Positions 34,429 to 44,607 of a stretch of DNA of 64,000 nucleotides are shown here, piece after piece. Below the pieces are notes generated by a model, which saw only the letters and a program-made list of their open reading frames with translations, was not told the origin of the DNA and searched no databases. The position numbers were made by a program, and so were the translations under genes. Source of the DNA: Lysobacteraceae bacterium. GTDB lineage: Bacteria; Pseudomonadota; Gammaproteobacteria; Xanthomonadales; Xanthomonadaceae. The stretch's first letter is position 1. Each line of letters begins with the position of its first letter. Location: positions 62,001-126,000 of the forward strand of contig JAEUPQ010000004.1 of NCBI GenBank assembly GCA_016789405.1, read 5' to 3'.

Positions 34429-34995
34429 ATGCGTGGAAAAGATCTCGAAACCGGTGAATTCCTGTCCCCCAGCCGCAGCCAGCAGCGGCGGGAGGCCCTT
34501 GAAGTGCTCGATCTGGCGCGGCAGCTGTCGGAAATGACGGCGCAGCAGGTGGCTCGCTTGCCCGTGCCCGAGCGTCTGGTCCCGCACATCGACGAGACGC
34601 GGCGCATCACCTCGCACGGCGCGCACAAGCGGCAGCTGCAGTTCCTGGCGAAGCAGATGCGTCGCGAAGACGACGAGACGCTGGACGCGATCCGCGATGC
34701 GCTCGACGTCAACGGCCAGGCCGCGCGCGTGGAGGCGGCGATGCTGCATCGGGCCGAAGCCTGGCGCGAACGCCTGATGGCCGACGGCGACGCCGCGCTG
34801 ACCGAACTGCTCGACACCTACCCGCACGCCGACCGCCAGCACCTGCGCCAGCTCGCGCGCAACGCGCACGAGGAGCGACTGAAGAACAAGGCGCCGCATG
34901 CCTTCCGCGAGCTGTTCCGCGAGCTGCGGGAGCTGTTCGCGTCGGCGGACGGCGCCGTCGACGGCGAATCGGACTCGCTCGACGAAGACGCCTGA
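34429..34995 (+). CDS. darP: Ribosome biogenesis factor DarP (YjgA, DUF615)
   Basis: DarP associates with late 50S precursors and promotes large-subunit maturation. The 188-residue all-helical product has the family pattern: [20 protein letters not shown] at the start, [20 protein letters not shown], and [20 protein letters not shown]. The ATG at 34429 is preceded by TATCCT (34414-34419) nine bases before it and no Shine-Dalgarno, so the mRNA may be leaderless or nearly so. The divergent pairing with pmbA is conserved in gammaproteobacteria. Confidence 0.94.
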   Translation: MRGKDLETGEFLSPSRSQQRREALEVLDLARQLSEMTAQQVARLPVPERLVPHIDETRRITSHGAHKRQLQFLAKQMRREDDETLDAIRDALDVNGQAARVEAAMLHRAEAWRERLMADGDAALTELLDTYPHADRQHLRQLARNAHEERLKNKAPHAFRELFRELRELFASADGAVDGESDSLDEDA

Positions 34996-35021
34996 GGCGC
35001 GCGGGCGGCCCACGGCCTGCC

Positions 35022-36467
35022 TCACGCCTTCGTCCCGCCCACCGTCAGCTGGTCGATCAGCAGCGACGGCTGGCCCACGCCGACCGGCACGCTCTGGCCG
35101 TCCTTGCCGCAGGTGCCAACGCCCTCGTCGAGCGCGAGGTCGTGGCCGATCATCTTCACCCGCTGCATGGTTTCGGGGCCGTTGCCGATCAGGGTCGCGC
35201 CCTTCACCGGCGCGGTGATCTTCCCGTCCTCGATCAGATAGGCCTCGGTCGCCGAGAAGACATACTTGCCGCTGGTGATGTCGACCTGGCCGCCGCCGAA
35301 GTTCACTGCATAGAGGCCCTTCTTCACGGAGCGGATCATGTCTTCGGGATCGTCCTGGCCTGCGAGCATGTAGGTGTTGGTCATGCGCGGCATGACCAGA
35401 TGCGCGAACGACTCGCGCCGGCCATTTCCGGTCGGCGCCACGCCCATCAGGCGCGCGTTGTGGGTGTCCTGCATGTAGCCGGCGAGGATGCCGTCCTCGA
35501 TCAGCGTGGTGCAGCGCGTCGGGGTGCCTTCGTCGTCGACGTTGAGCGAGCCGCGGCGCCCCGGCAGGGTGCCGTCATCGACGATGGTCACGCCCGGCGA
35601 GGCCACGCGCTGGCCAATGCGGCCGGCGTAGGTCGAGGTGCCCTTGCGATTGAAATCGCCTTCCAGGCCGTGGCCGACGGCTTCATGCAACAGCACGCCG
35701 GGCCAGCCGCTGCCCAGCACCACCGGCATGACACCGGCGGGCGCGTCGACCGCGTCCAGGTTCACCAGCGCCTGGCGCAGCGCCTCGCGCGCGCAGCGTT
35801 CCGGACGGCCGTCGGCGAGCAGTTCGGCATAACCGTGGCGGCCACCGAAGCCCGATGAGGCGGATTCGCGGCGACCGTTCTGTTCGACGATCACCTGCAC
35901 GTTGAAACGCACCAGCGGCCGGATGTCGCCGGCGACGACACCGTCGCTGCGCGCGACGAGCACGGTGTCGACACCTCCGACCAGCGACACGACCACCTGC
36001 TTCACGCGCGGATCCGCGGCACGCAGCAGCCGGTCGACGTGGCGCATGGCATCGAGCTTGGCAGCCGTATCGACGCTGTCCACCGGATCCACCGGCGCGT
36101 ACAGCGGCGCGGTCGTGCCCACGCGCACCGGCAAGGCATGCGGGCGGGAATCGCCATCGCGCGAGATCGCACGCGCCGAGCGCGCCGCGATCAGCAGCGC
36201 GTCGGAATTGATCTCGTCGGAATAGGCGAACCCGGTCTGCTCGCCGGAAATCGCGCGCACGCCGACGCCCTGGTCGATCGAATGCGCGCCGTCCTTGACG
36301 ATGCCGTCCTCCATCGTCCAGCTCTCGCGCCGTGCGTGCTGGAAATAGAGGTCGCCGAAGTCGATGCCCGGCCCCATCAATTGCCCGAACACACGGTCGA
36401 GACCGGCATCGTCCAGCCCGGCGGGCGTGAGCAGGCGCGATTCGGAGAGCTGCAGCATCGAGGACAT
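35022..36467 (-). CDS. tldD: Metalloprotease TldD
   Basis: TldD is the catalytic half of the TldD/TldE peptidase. The 481-residue product carries the zinc motif [12 protein letters not shown] (HExxxH, near residue 260), [17 protein letters not shown] near residue 35, and [21 protein letters not shown] near residue 405. ATG 36467 gives the usual N-terminus. It ends the minus-strand operon maf-rng-yhdP-tldD and is convergent with darP. In other bacteria the pair trims ribosomally made peptides, notable because a borosin-like locus lies about 12 kb away. Confidence 0.96.
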   Translation of the reverse strand: MSSMLQLSESRLLTPAGLDDAGLDRVFGQLMGPGIDFGDLYFQHARRESWTMEDGIVKDGAHSIDQGVGVRAISGEQTGFAYSDEINSDALLIAARSARAISRDGDSRPHALPVRVGTTAPLYAPVDPVDSVDTAAKLDAMRHVDRLLRAADPRVKQVVVSLVGGVDTVLVARSDGVVAGDIRPLVRFNVQVIVEQNGRRESASSGFGGRHGYAELLADGRPERCAREALRQALVNLDAVDAPAGVMPVVLGSGWPGVLLHEAVGHGLEGDFNRKGTSTYAGRIGQRVASPGVTIVDDGTLPGRRGSLNVDDEGTPTRCTTLIEDGILAGYMQDTHNARLMGVAPTGNGRRESFAHLVMPRMTNTYMLAGQDDPEDMIRSVKKGLYAVNFGGGQVDITSGKYVFSATEAYLIEDGKITAPVKGATLIGNGPETMQRVKMIGHDLALDEGVGTCGKDGQSVPVGVGQPSLLIDQLTVGGTKA

Positions 36468-36568
36468 GGTGGATTCCGGAAACGAAAGGGGGGGCAGGAA
36501 ACGATTGCAGCAATGCATGAGATGGCGACAAGGCGCGTCCGGATCAAGCATCCGGAGAGCCCGGGCAC

Positions 36569-39500
36569 TCAGCCGGGCTTGGGGGCCGGACGCGTCGCCG
36601 CGCGCTCGATCACTTCGACCTTGGGGTCTTTCCAGGGCCCGGTGACCCGATAGTTCTTGGCGGTCGCCTGTCCGAGCGGTTTCTGCAGCACGGCATTGGC
36701 GACTGCACCGACCGCCGCGCCGACCGGCCCGCCTGCGATCGCGCCGACGGCGGTGAGCAGGTTGCCCGCCTTCGGCAGCACCTCGATGGTCTGGTCGAAA
36801 GTCTGCGCGCGCAGGTTCGCCGCGCCACGGATGTTGATCGTGGCTGCCGGGCCGTCGATGGCCAGGTCGTCGCTGCGCGCGCTGCCGCCGGCGAACAGCA
36901 CCGTGCCCTCGAAGCGGTTGAAGGCGAAGCCCTTCGAGAAGAAATCGCGGAAATCCAGGGTCAGCCGCCGCGGCAACTGGGCCACGCTGAGCAGGCCGAG
37001 CACGCGACCGGTGCCGCCCGGCTCGATCTCGACCAGGCGCCCATCCTTGACCGCGACCTTCAGGCTGCCTTCGAGCGACGCCAGCTGGAAGGTCATCGGG
37101 CTGCCCGGCCATGCCGCATCGAACGTCATTTCGCCCTTGCCGCCCGCGATGCGACCACCGAGGCCGGCATCGCCCAGGAGCGTGCCGAAGTCCTCGCTGC
37201 CCAGGGCTGCAGACAGGCGCGTGCGCGCCGCGCTGCCACGCCCAGCCCACTCGCCCGTCACATCCAGCCTGCGCTTGGGCGCGCGGGTCTGGAACTGCGC
37301 GATCTCCATGCCGTTCGCCGTCGGTCGCGAACGGAACTGCGCCTCGCCCAGTGCCATCGCCCCCAGCCGCAGGTCGTCGATGCGCAAGTGGATGGCAGGC
37401 ACGGTGGCAGGATTGACCTCGCTGTTCGTCGATGCAGGTCCGGCCACGACCGGAACCGCGGGAGCAGCGCGCCAGTGCAGGCGCTGGAGGCGACCGGAAA
37501 TCTGCCCGCCATCCCCTTCCGGAAGCTGCAGATTGCCGGCCAGCGCCGGACCATCGAGCTGCGCGTTGAGCATCGCGCCTGCGGGCGTCAGTTGCAGGCG
37601 CGTGTCGGGAAAGTGCGCGCCCAGCAATAGCAGGCGATCGGCCGTGACATCGACGCGGCGCAACGCCAGGCCGCTGCCGCTGCCACTGCCGCGCATCAGC
37701 ACGACCCAACCGAGGGCATCGAGCGTCGACGCCCGGCCGCCCAGCGACAGACCCGAGGTCGGCGGCGATTCGGAGACCTGATTGGTGCCGAAGGCCGCGC
37801 TGATGCCGAGCTGCCCCTGCGCATGACGCGCACGCAGGGCCATGCGCTGGCCCAGGGCGATGGCGATGTCGCCCTTCTCCACCGGCAAGGCCAGGTCGAT
37901 CGTGCTGGGCAGCGCGACGCCCGCGGCCTTGTCGAGCGGCGCAGGCAAGGACAGCGTGGTGCCGACCAGGTCGGATCGCAGCTGGAGCCGGGACACGCCT
38001 GCCAGCGGCGAGCGTGCGGCGGCGCCGGCCGCAGTCGAAGGACCCGAAATCGCTGACGACGGGATCGCGATCGCAGCCGTCCAGCGGGAACGTCCGGTCA
38101 CATGCGGCTTGAGCCAGGCAAGATCGGCGCTGCGGCCCAGCAGGTCCTCGGTACTCATCGCCGCTTCCAGCTCGGCCTCGAATCCCTGCCGGCGGTCGCG
38201 GACATGACCCGGCCCCGCCCGAAGCGACAGACGACTGTCCTGGCGGTCGTACTGCGCGACCAGGTCCTCGGCGTCGAAGCCATCCTGGTCGTAGCGTCCC
38301 TTGCCCTTCACGCCGGTGAAGGCCAGCTTCCATTCGGATTCGGCCAGGCGCACGCCACGCAGGTCGATGTCGCCATCGATCCTGCCCTTCGCGCCGTGCT
38401 GCTTGAGCGGCAGTCGCAAGGAAAAGCGCGTCGATGCCGGCCCGCTCGCGGACAACTTGGCCAGCGTGGCACCGTGCTCGCGCTGCAGCGGGCTGCGCTT
38501 GAGCAGGTCGAGCAATTGCGCCGCGTCGGCATCCGCACGCGCATCGATGCCGAGTTGCGCATCGCCGTAGTCGGCGATGCCCGCCCCGAATTCGCGCACG
38601 CCGACATCGGCCAGCGCGGCCTTTCCGCCGACGGTGAAACCGTTGCCGATGAATGCGACGTCGGCATCCATGCGGGTCGCCTGCGGCCAGTCCGGCTGGA
38701 AATGGATGACCGCGCCGCGCAGCGTGGCGCGCGCGTCGAACACGCCGAGCGCCGGCTTGCCGTCTTGCGCCTTGAACGGCCAGTGATCGAGGTCGCCGCT
38801 GACCACCGCGCGCGCGTTGGTCACCATGCCGTCGATCAGTGCGTTGTCCAGCCAGCGCACGACCTGCGGCGACATCACGTGCTTGGGCCAGAACCGCTTG
38901 GCCACCGGCACGTGCGCATCGTCGATGTCGGCAGCGAGGTCGATCAGCGGACGCGTGCCGTCGCCCTGGAACCAGACGCCACCGCGCACGTCCGCGCCGT
39001 AGCCTTCGCCATCGATGCGCAGCGCCGCTGTCTCTGCACGCCAGCCCGCGGTTTCGTCTCGCCACACCGCTGCCTCGCCGGTCATGCGCACCACGTGCGG
39101 CGCGCCGAACCCGGTCGGCCACAGGAAGCGCATCGGCGATTTCGGGTCGAAACCCAGCGTGTAGCCGTTGGCATCGCCGAGCAGCCGGGCGTTGAAACCA
39201 TCCAGGCCCGGCGTGTGGCCGACGCTGGCGAAGTGGAGGTCGCGGATCGTGGCCTGCGTGCGCATCGCGCCGCCGCGAACACCGCCGACGCGCACGCCTT
39301 CAAGCACGGCGCCCGGCTTCGCCGCGAGCAACCAGCGCCTCAGCCCGGGTTCGAGCCGATCGCTCAGTGCGACGACCGCGAACAGCGGCCCGGCATCGAT
39401 GCGTTCCGCGCGCAGGCCATAGCGCGCCCCACCGGCCAGGATGAGGCCGTCGAGCACCTGCGGCGGGTCGTCACGCCCGGCATGCACGCGGAGATCGGAG

Positions 39501-40429
39501 GCTTCGAGCCGCCAACCGTCAGCGGCGGTGCGCCAATGGGCCAGCGCCTGCAAGCGCGCGAAGGTCGCAACCGGCGTTTCGCGGCCCGCGGCGATCCCGC
39601 TTCCGCGCAGGCGCACGTCGCGAAGGTCGCCTTCGACGGCGACTGCCGTCACCTGGCGACGACGTACGGTGACCCAGGCTTCAGCATCGCCTTGCCCGCC
39701 TTCGACAGTGACGCCGCCCACGCGCAGCAGCGACGACCAGACCGACAGGTCGGTGCGCTTGGCCGCCGCGTACAGCCGGCCATCGCCACGTTCGCGATCG
39801 AAATCCAGCACCGCATCCAGCGGTGCCTTGCCCGGCGTGCGCCACGCGCGCAGGCCTGCACGCACACGCTCCCCGTCCACCTGCATGCGCACGTCGACTT
39901 CAGGCAGCGTGGTTTCGATGCCCAGCGACGGCGCCGAAATGCCCAGGCGCGCATCGATGACCTGCAGTTCGCCCAAGCCTTCGAGCGCGCTCAGCGGATC
40001 TTCCGTCTGCGCCTGTCCGGGCAGGCCGCGCACCTGCCAGCGACCATCGTCGGCCCGCTCCAGCGTCAGCGAGAGATTGCGGACGCGCAGTTCGGTGAAC
40101 GAGCGTCCCGGCAGCAGCCCCGCGTATTGCGAAACGAGGATCTCGGCGGCACCGATCGACACCGCGTCCTTGCCCGCGCCCACGCGCAATCCATCGAGCC
40201 GCAGCAGCGGCCCGCGACGCGTCCACGCAGTCTCCACCGCATCGAAGGTCACAGGCCGTCCCGCACGCGCGCTCAACCACTCGGAGATCCGCTCCGGGTG
40301 TCGTTCGGCCAGCGGCAGCACCTGGCTGACGATGCCGGCCACGAGCGCGAGCAGCACCAGCGACACTGCCGTGACGTACCACAGCCCTCGACGTGCCAGT
40401 CGCAGGCGGCGGCGCCAGGACGTCGCCAT
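36569..40429 (-). CDS. yhdP: AsmA-like envelope protein YhdP
   Basis: YhdP is a very large inner-membrane-anchored bridge protein that helps move phospholipid to the outer membrane; TamB and YdbH are relatives. The 1286-residue product (E. coli 1266) has one N-terminal membrane helix (about residues 18-40, [19 protein letters not shown]), a long beta-rich DUF3971 region and a C-terminal AsmA-like domain (about 1000-1250; [23 protein letters not shown]-like [11 protein letters not shown] and [11 protein letters not shown]). Its place between rng and tldD is the standard gammaproteobacterial order. Confidence 0.94.
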   Translation of the reverse strand: MATSWRRRLRLARRGLWYVTAVSLVLLALVAGIVSQVLPLAERHPERISEWLSARAGRPVTFDAVETAWTRRGPLLRLDGLRVGAGKDAVSIGAAEILVSQYAGLLPGRSFTELRVRNLSLTLERADDGRWQVRGLPGQAQTEDPLSALEGLGELQVIDARLGISAPSLGIETTLPEVDVRMQVDGERVRAGLRAWRTPGKAPLDAVLDFDRERGDGRLYAAAKRTDLSVWSSLLRVGGVTVEGGQGDAEAWVTVRRRQVTAVAVEGDLRDVRLRGSGIAAGRETPVATFARLQALAHWRTAADGWRLEASDLRVHAGRDDPPQVLDGLILAGGARYGLRAERIDAGPLFAVVALSDRLEPGLRRWLLAAKPGAVLEGVRVGGVRGGAMRTQATIRDLHFASVGHTPGLDGFNARLLGDANGYTLGFDPKSPMRFLWPTGFGAPHVVRMTGEAAVWRDETAGWRAETAALRIDGEGYGADVRGGVWFQGDGTRPLIDLAADIDDAHVPVAKRFWPKHVMSPQVVRWLDNALIDGMVTNARAVVSGDLDHWPFKAQDGKPALGVFDARATLRGAVIHFQPDWPQATRMDADVAFIGNGFTVGGKAALADVGVREFGAGIADYGDAQLGIDARADADAAQLLDLLKRSPLQREHGATLAKLSASGPASTRFSLRLPLKQHGAKGRIDGDIDLRGVRLAESEWKLAFTGVKGKGRYDQDGFDAEDLVAQYDRQDSRLSLRAGPGHVRDRRQGFEAELEAAMSTEDLLGRSADLAWLKPHVTGRSRWTAAIAIPSSAISGPSTAAGAAARSPLAGVSRLQLRSDLVGTTLSLPAPLDKAAGVALPSTIDLALPVEKGDIAIALGQRMALRARHAQGQLGISAAFGTNQVSESPPTSGLSLGGRASTLDALGWVVLMRGSGSGSGLALRRVDVTADRLLLLGAHFPDTRLQLTPAGAMLNAQLDGPALAGNLQLPEGDGGQISGRLQRLHWRAAPAVPVVAGPASTNSEVNPATVPAIHLRIDDLRLGAMALGEAQFRSRPTANGMEIAQFQTRAPKRRLDVTGEWAGRGSAARTRLSAALGSEDFGTLLGDAGLGGRIAGGKGEMTFDAAWPGSPMTFQLASLEGSLKVAVKDGRLVEIEPGGTGRVLGLLSVAQLPRRLTLDFRDFFSKGFAFNRFEGTVLFAGGSARSDDLAIDGPAATINIRGAANLRAQTFDQTIEVLPKAGNLLTAVGAIAGGPVGAAVGAVANAVLQKPLGQATAKNYRVTGPWKDPKVEVIERAATRPAPKPG

Positions 40430-40483
40430 CAGGCGTTTCCTCCCACTCCCGCCGCGACACGATGAAGGCGCGGGATACCGTGC

Positions 40484-42067
40484 TCAGAGCAGCACGACAT
40501 CGAACTGCTCCTGGGTGTACTGCTCGTCCGCCTGGAAGCGGATGGTCTTGCCCAGGAATTCCTCCAGTTCGGCGACGGCGGCGGATTCCTCGTCGGTGAT
40601 GCGCGCCACCACTTTCGGCGAAGCGATCACCAGCAACCGCGCCGCCTCGAACTGGCGCACCGCGCGGGTGATCTCGCGGAAGATCTCGTAGGTCACGGTT
40701 TCCGCGGTCTTGAGCGTGCCGCGCCCGCCGCACTCGTGGCAGGCTTCGCTCAGTTGGCGCTGCAGGCTCTCGACGGTGCGCTTGCGCGTCATCTCCACCA
40801 GGCCCAGCGGCGAGAAGTCGTAGACCGTGGTCTTGGCGTGGTCGCGCGCCAGCGATTTCTCCAGCGTGCGCAGCACCTGGCGGCGATGCTCGGGATCGAT
40901 CATGTCGATGAAGTCGATGATGATGATGCCGCCGAGGTTGCGCAGCCGCAGCTGCCGCGCCACCGCCTGCGCCGCTTCCAGGTTGGTGCGGTAGACGGTC
41001 TCTTCGAGATTGCGCTGGCCGAGGAACGAGCCGGTGTTCACGTCGATCGTGGTCATCGCCTCGGTCTGGTCGATGACCAGATAGCCACCCGATTTCAGCG
41101 GCACTTCCTTGTCGAGCGCGCGCTGGATCTCGTCTTCGACACCGTAGAGGTCGAACACGGGTCGCGCACCGCTGTAGTGCTCGATCTTCTCGGCGAGCCC
41201 CGGCATGTACTGCGCGGCGAAGGTCCGCAGGCGGTCGCAGGTTTCGCGCGAATCCACCTTCACCTTCTCCACGTCGCGGCGGATCAGGTCGCGCACGGCG
41301 CGCATCGGGAGGGTGAGGTCTTCGTACACGCAATGGCCCACGCGGGCCGTGCGCACGTTGTTCTCGATCAGGGCGAGCGCACGGCCGAGATAGGCGATGT
41401 CCTCGGCCAGCGCTTCCGCCGGCTGTCCTTCGGCGTTGGTGCGCACGATGTAGCCATGCTGCGGCTGTCCCGCGGACGCATCCGCACTGGCTTGCGCGCC
41501 CACGATCGACTTGAGGCGCTGCCGCTCCGTCTCGTCCTCGATGCGCGAGGAAACACCGATGACTTTCGATTGCGGGAGCAGCACGAGGTAGCGCGAGGGG
41601 ATGCTGATCTGCGTGGTGAGGCGGGCGCCCTTGCTGCCGATCGGGTCCTTGACGACCTGGACGACGATCTCCTGCCCTTCGCGAAGCAGTTCGCTGATCG
41701 GCGGCACCGGCGCGTGTCCGTTGCCATTGCCGTTGCCATTGGCCTGTGGCGTGACGGCCGGCGCCTGGGTACCGGCGCCATCACCCTCAAGCTCCGGCTC
41801 CGCACTGGCCAGCGCGACGTCGATGGCCGGCGCGATGGCGGACCGGAAGATGTCGTTGGCATGCAGGAACGCGGCGCGGTCCAGTCCGATCTCGACGAAG
41901 GCGGCCTGCATGCCGGGCATGACCCGCTGCACCTTGCCCTTGTAGATGTTGCCGACCACGCCCCGGCGCCAGCCACGCTCGATGTGCAATTCCTGGAGCA
42001 TGCCGTTCTCGACGACGGCGACGCGGGTCTCGCGCGGGGTGACGTTGACCAGGATCTCCTCGGTCAT
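40484..42067 (-). CDS. rng: Ribonuclease G
   Basis: RNase G is an endoribonuclease of the RNase E/G family that matures the 16S rRNA 5' end. The 527-residue product has an S1 domain (about 35-140) interrupted by a Gln/Asn/Gly-rich insert (residues 100-115), the DNase I-like catalytic domain with metal Asp residues in TIDVNTGSF and IIIDFIDMID, and the zinc-link CHECGGRG. ATG 42067 overlaps the maf stop by 4 bases (ATGA), so synthesis is coupled. The small low-complexity insert in the S1 domain is family-variable. Confidence 0.96.
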   Translation of the reverse strand: MTEEILVNVTPRETRVAVVENGMLQELHIERGWRRGVVGNIYKGKVQRVMPGMQAAFVEIGLDRAAFLHANDIFRSAIAPAIDVALASAEPELEGDGAGTQAPAVTPQANGNGNGNGHAPVPPISELLREGQEIVVQVVKDPIGSKGARLTTQISIPSRYLVLLPQSKVIGVSSRIEDETERQRLKSIVGAQASADASAGQPQHGYIVRTNAEGQPAEALAEDIAYLGRALALIENNVRTARVGHCVYEDLTLPMRAVRDLIRRDVEKVKVDSRETCDRLRTFAAQYMPGLAEKIEHYSGARPVFDLYGVEDEIQRALDKEVPLKSGGYLVIDQTEAMTTIDVNTGSFLGQRNLEETVYRTNLEAAQAVARQLRLRNLGGIIIIDFIDMIDPEHRRQVLRTLEKSLARDHAKTTVYDFSPLGLVEMTRKRTVESLQRQLSEACHECGGRGTLKTAETVTYEIFREITRAVRQFEAARLLVIASPKVVARITDEESAAVAELEEFLGKTIRFQADEQYTQEQFDVVLL

Positions 42068-42672
42068 CGTGCGGCCTCCACTTGCGGCATCGCCGCACCC
42101 GTCGCGGGAAAGAACCCGAACTCGCGCAACAGGCGCGCCGTCTCGAACAGGGGCAGGCCCATCACGCCGGAGTGGCTGCCCGACAGTTGCGAGACGAACG
42201 CCTGCGCCATGCCCTGGATGGCATACGCGCCGGCCTTGCCGTCCCACTCGCCGGTGCCGAGATAGGTGGCGATGTCGGTGTTGGACAGCGAAGCGAAGGT
42301 GACCTCGGATTCGGATACCGCATGCAACTCGCGCCCGGCCGAGACCATCGAAAGCGCCGAAATGACCTTGTGGGTGCGCCCGGACAGGCTGCGCAGCATG
42401 TTCGCGGCGTCGGCGGCATCGACCGGCTTGCCGTAGATGCGGCCGTCGAGGATGACCTCCGTATCCGCACCCAGCACCACCGCGTCCGGCTGGCCCACGA
42501 CCTTCAGCAGCCCGGCACCGGCCTTCTCGCGCGCGACGCGCCGTACGTATTCCTCCGGCGGTTCGCCCGGTGCGGGATGTTCGGGGATGTCGAGGTCGAG
42601 GATGCCGAAGTCGAGTCCGAGCATCCTTAACAGTTCGCGACGGCGGGGAGATTTCGAGGCGAGATGCAGCAT
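42064..42672 (-). CDS. maf: Maf-like dTTP/UTP pyrophosphatase
   Basis: Maf (YhdE branch) hydrolyses dTTP, UTP and modified pyrimidine nucleotides to monophosphates, a house-cleaning activity also linked to septum inhibition. The 202-residue product has LASKSPRRRELLRMLG at residues 4-19, the catalytic region VVLGADTEVILDG near residue 65, and GKPVDAADAANMLRSLSG. ATG 42672 is the first codon of the family N-terminus. It is the first gene of the maf-rng-yhdP-tldD operon and is divergent from the SIMPL gene. Confidence 0.94.
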   Translation of the reverse strand: MLHLASKSPRRRELLRMLGLDFGILDLDIPEHPAPGEPPEEYVRRVAREKAGAGLLKVVGQPDAVVLGADTEVILDGRIYGKPVDAADAANMLRSLSGRTHKVISALSMVSAGRELHAVSESEVTFASLSNTDIATYLGTGEWDGKAGAYAIQGMAQAFVSQLSGSHSGVMGLPLFETARLLREFGFFPATGAAMPQVEAAR

Positions 42673-42778
42673 GCGGGTAGGATACCCTGCGCAGCGGCAC
42701 CACCCGCGGGGGAACATGGAGAACCCCGACCGGGCTCACAGGACGTTCACCCGCCGGCCCACCCACAAGGAGACCCAG

Positions 42779-43537
42779 ATGGTTCGTCGAACCGCCTTCC
42801 CCCGCGCCCTGCCCCACGCACTCGCGTTCGCGCTTGCCGCCGCCTTCACCGGACTTCTCGCCACGGGACCCGTCATGACCGCTTCTGCACAGACTCCCAG
42901 CGTCGCCACCGACGGCACCCTGCTCCAGATCAGCGCCGACGCCACTGCCAGCCGCGTCCCCGACATCGCGACCCTGTCCACGGGCGTGGTCACGCAGGCG
43001 ACCGATGCGAACACCGCGCTGAAAGCGAATGCCGAGCAGATGAACAAGGTCATGGCCGCAGTGAAGGCCGCCGGCATCGCCGAACGCGACATCCAGACCA
43101 GCGGCATCAGCATCCAGCCGCAGTATCGCTACGCCGAGAACCAGCCACCGACCATCACCGGCTACCAGGCCAGCAACACCGTGAACCTCAAGGTCCGCGA
43201 CATCGGCAAGCTCGGCAAGGTGCTCGACGCCCTGGTCGCCAGCGGCGCCAACCAGGTCAACGGCCCGAACTTCGAGATCGACCAGCCCGAATCGGCCTAC
43301 GACGAAGCCCGTCGCAATGCCTTGAAGAAGGCGCAGGACCGCGCCGAGATGTACGCGAAGACGCTCGGCCTGCGCGTGCGCCGCATCGTCAGCATCAGCG
43401 AGGGCGGCGACTTCCAGCCGCCGCGTCCCATGCCGATGATGAAGATGGCGATGGGCGAAGCGATGGACACGCCGGTGTCGCCTGGCGAAACCTCGCTGTC
43501 GGCCACGGTCAACGTGGTGTTCGAACTCGGCAAGTAA
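42779..43537 (+). CDS. SIMPL-domain (DUF541, YggE-like) periplasmic protein
   Basis: The 252-residue product has a Sec signal peptide (cleavage near TASA-QTPS) and a SIMPL domain: ISADATASRVPDIATLSTGV, GYQASNTVNLKVRDIGKLGKVLD, and ARRNALKKAQDRAEMYAKTLGL near residue 180. E. coli YggE lowers oxidative damage by an unknown mechanism. The ATG has AAGGAG six bases upstream. A Pro/Met-rich loop (PPRPMPMMKMAMG) near residue 220 is unusual and could bind metal, which is conjecture. A terminator closes the gene. Confidence 0.92.
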   Translation: MVRRTAFPRALPHALAFALAAAFTGLLATGPVMTASAQTPSVATDGTLLQISADATASRVPDIATLSTGVVTQATDANTALKANAEQMNKVMAAVKAAGIAERDIQTSGISIQPQYRYAENQPPTITGYQASNTVNLKVRDIGKLGKVLDALVASGANQVNGPNFEIDQPESAYDEARRNALKKAQDRAEMYAKTLGLRVRRIVSISEGGDFQPPRPMPMMKMAMGEAMDTPVSPGETSLSATVNVVFELGK

Positions 43538-43559
43538 GCCTGCACGACATGCCTGACCC

Positions 43560-43592
43560 ACGACACCCGCCGCGAGGCGGGTGTCGTCGTTT
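43560..43592 (+). terminator. Rho-independent terminator after the SIMPL gene
   Basis: Perfect 12-bp stem ACGACACCCGCC / GGCGGGTGTCGT (43560-43571, 43576-43587) with a GCGA tetraloop, followed by CGTTTGG, 22 bases after the stop. Confidence 0.75.
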
Positions 43593-43699
43593 GGGGCCGC
43601 AAGCGGACATCGGCGGGCATGAAAAATTTTTCGCGGAACTCAACCCCGCGCCGAACGCGGCCGCGTTTGCATCGCTGTCCCAACCGACGGAGGTGCCCC

Positions 43700-44392
43700 A
43701 TGGTCCTGACCCAACGCCACCCCAGTGCACATGGACTGCACGACGCCATCGCACGCATCCAGCCCGCACGCGTGCTGGGCATTGCCGGCGCGATCACGCT
43801 CAACGCGACCGCACTCATGTTGCTGCTGGTCCCTGTGTCGGCGCCGATGGGTACGCTCAAGGATGATGTCATCAAGGATTTCTATTTAGTCCCGGATCGT
43901 CCCACGCCGCCACCGCCGACGCCTCCTGAGGTTCCGGTACAGAAAACCACACCCACGACGACGCCAACGCAGCCGGTCCGCACCCAACCGCAGACGCAGG
44001 TGCTGACCCAGACCGAAGAGCCGGTGGTCGACGGCGGCACCGAATACGTGCCGACTGCCGATCCGGTGATCGACACCGGCCCCGTCGGCCCGCCGGATCC
44101 GGGCCCGCAGCCCAGCACGCGGCTCGAATACGCCTCGGCACCGGCACCGTCCTATCCGCCTGAAGCACTAGCGCGGGAGCTGGAAGGCACCGTGATGCTG
44201 AAGGTGCTGGTGGACGTGGACGGCTCGCCCCTGTCGGTCGAGATCGATCGCAGCAGCGGGCATCGCAAGCTCGACGACGCCGCGCGCCGCCAGGTGCTGC
44301 GCAAGTGGAAGTTCAAGCCGGCGATCAAGGACGGCCAGGCGATCCAGGTCTACGGCATCGTCCCGGTGAGTTTCACCCTGACCCGCGGCTGA
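43700..44392 (+). CDS. tonB: TonB family energy-transducing protein
   Basis: The 230-residue product has a cytoplasmic start, one membrane helix (about residues 25-45, VLGIAGAITLNATALMLLLV), a Pro/Thr-rich periplasmic spacer (about 60-125) and a C-terminal TonB domain (about 140-228) with APSYPPEALARELEGTV and RRQVLRKWKFKPAIKDGQ. It passes proton-motive energy to TonB-dependent receptors; the receptor at 5648-7906 is a possible client, but exbB/exbD are not present here and other TonB paralogues are expected. ATG 43700 is preceded by GGAGG. Confidence 0.92.
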   Translation: MVLTQRHPSAHGLHDAIARIQPARVLGIAGAITLNATALMLLLVPVSAPMGTLKDDVIKDFYLVPDRPTPPPPTPPEVPVQKTTPTTTPTQPVRTQPQTQVLTQTEEPVVDGGTEYVPTADPVIDTGPVGPPDPGPQPSTRLEYASAPAPSYPPEALARELEGTVMLKVLVDVDGSPLSVEIDRSSGHRKLDDAARRQVLRKWKFKPAIKDGQAIQVYGIVPVSFTLTRG

Positions 44393-44463
44393 CGTTGCAT
44401 CGCAACGCTGCCGCACCCCGCTCCTGCGTGTGTGTGACGAAGTGAGAGCCCCTCGGCGTATTC

Positions 44464-44495
44464 GCCGCCGGTCGCAAGGCCGGCGGCATTTTTTT
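44464..44495 (+). terminator. Rho-independent terminator downstream of tonB
   Basis: 8-bp stem GCCGCCGG / CCGGCGGC (44464-44471, 44480-44487) followed by A and seven T residues, about 70 bases after the tonB stop. Confidence 0.9.
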
Positions 44496-44607
44496 GTCCG
44501 AACCGGCGCGGATCTACGTTCCATTTTTGCCGCCAATAAGACATGGATACGCGAATCGTTGCCTGAGACACTCACAATCCTTCCCCTCCCTCCCACGGAA
44601 TGATTCG

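Noticed and set aside
37000..40465. Long plus-strand open frames opposite yhdP
   Set aside because: They are shadows of yhdP; the codon-phase composition and the AsmA-like motifs support only the minus-strand gene.
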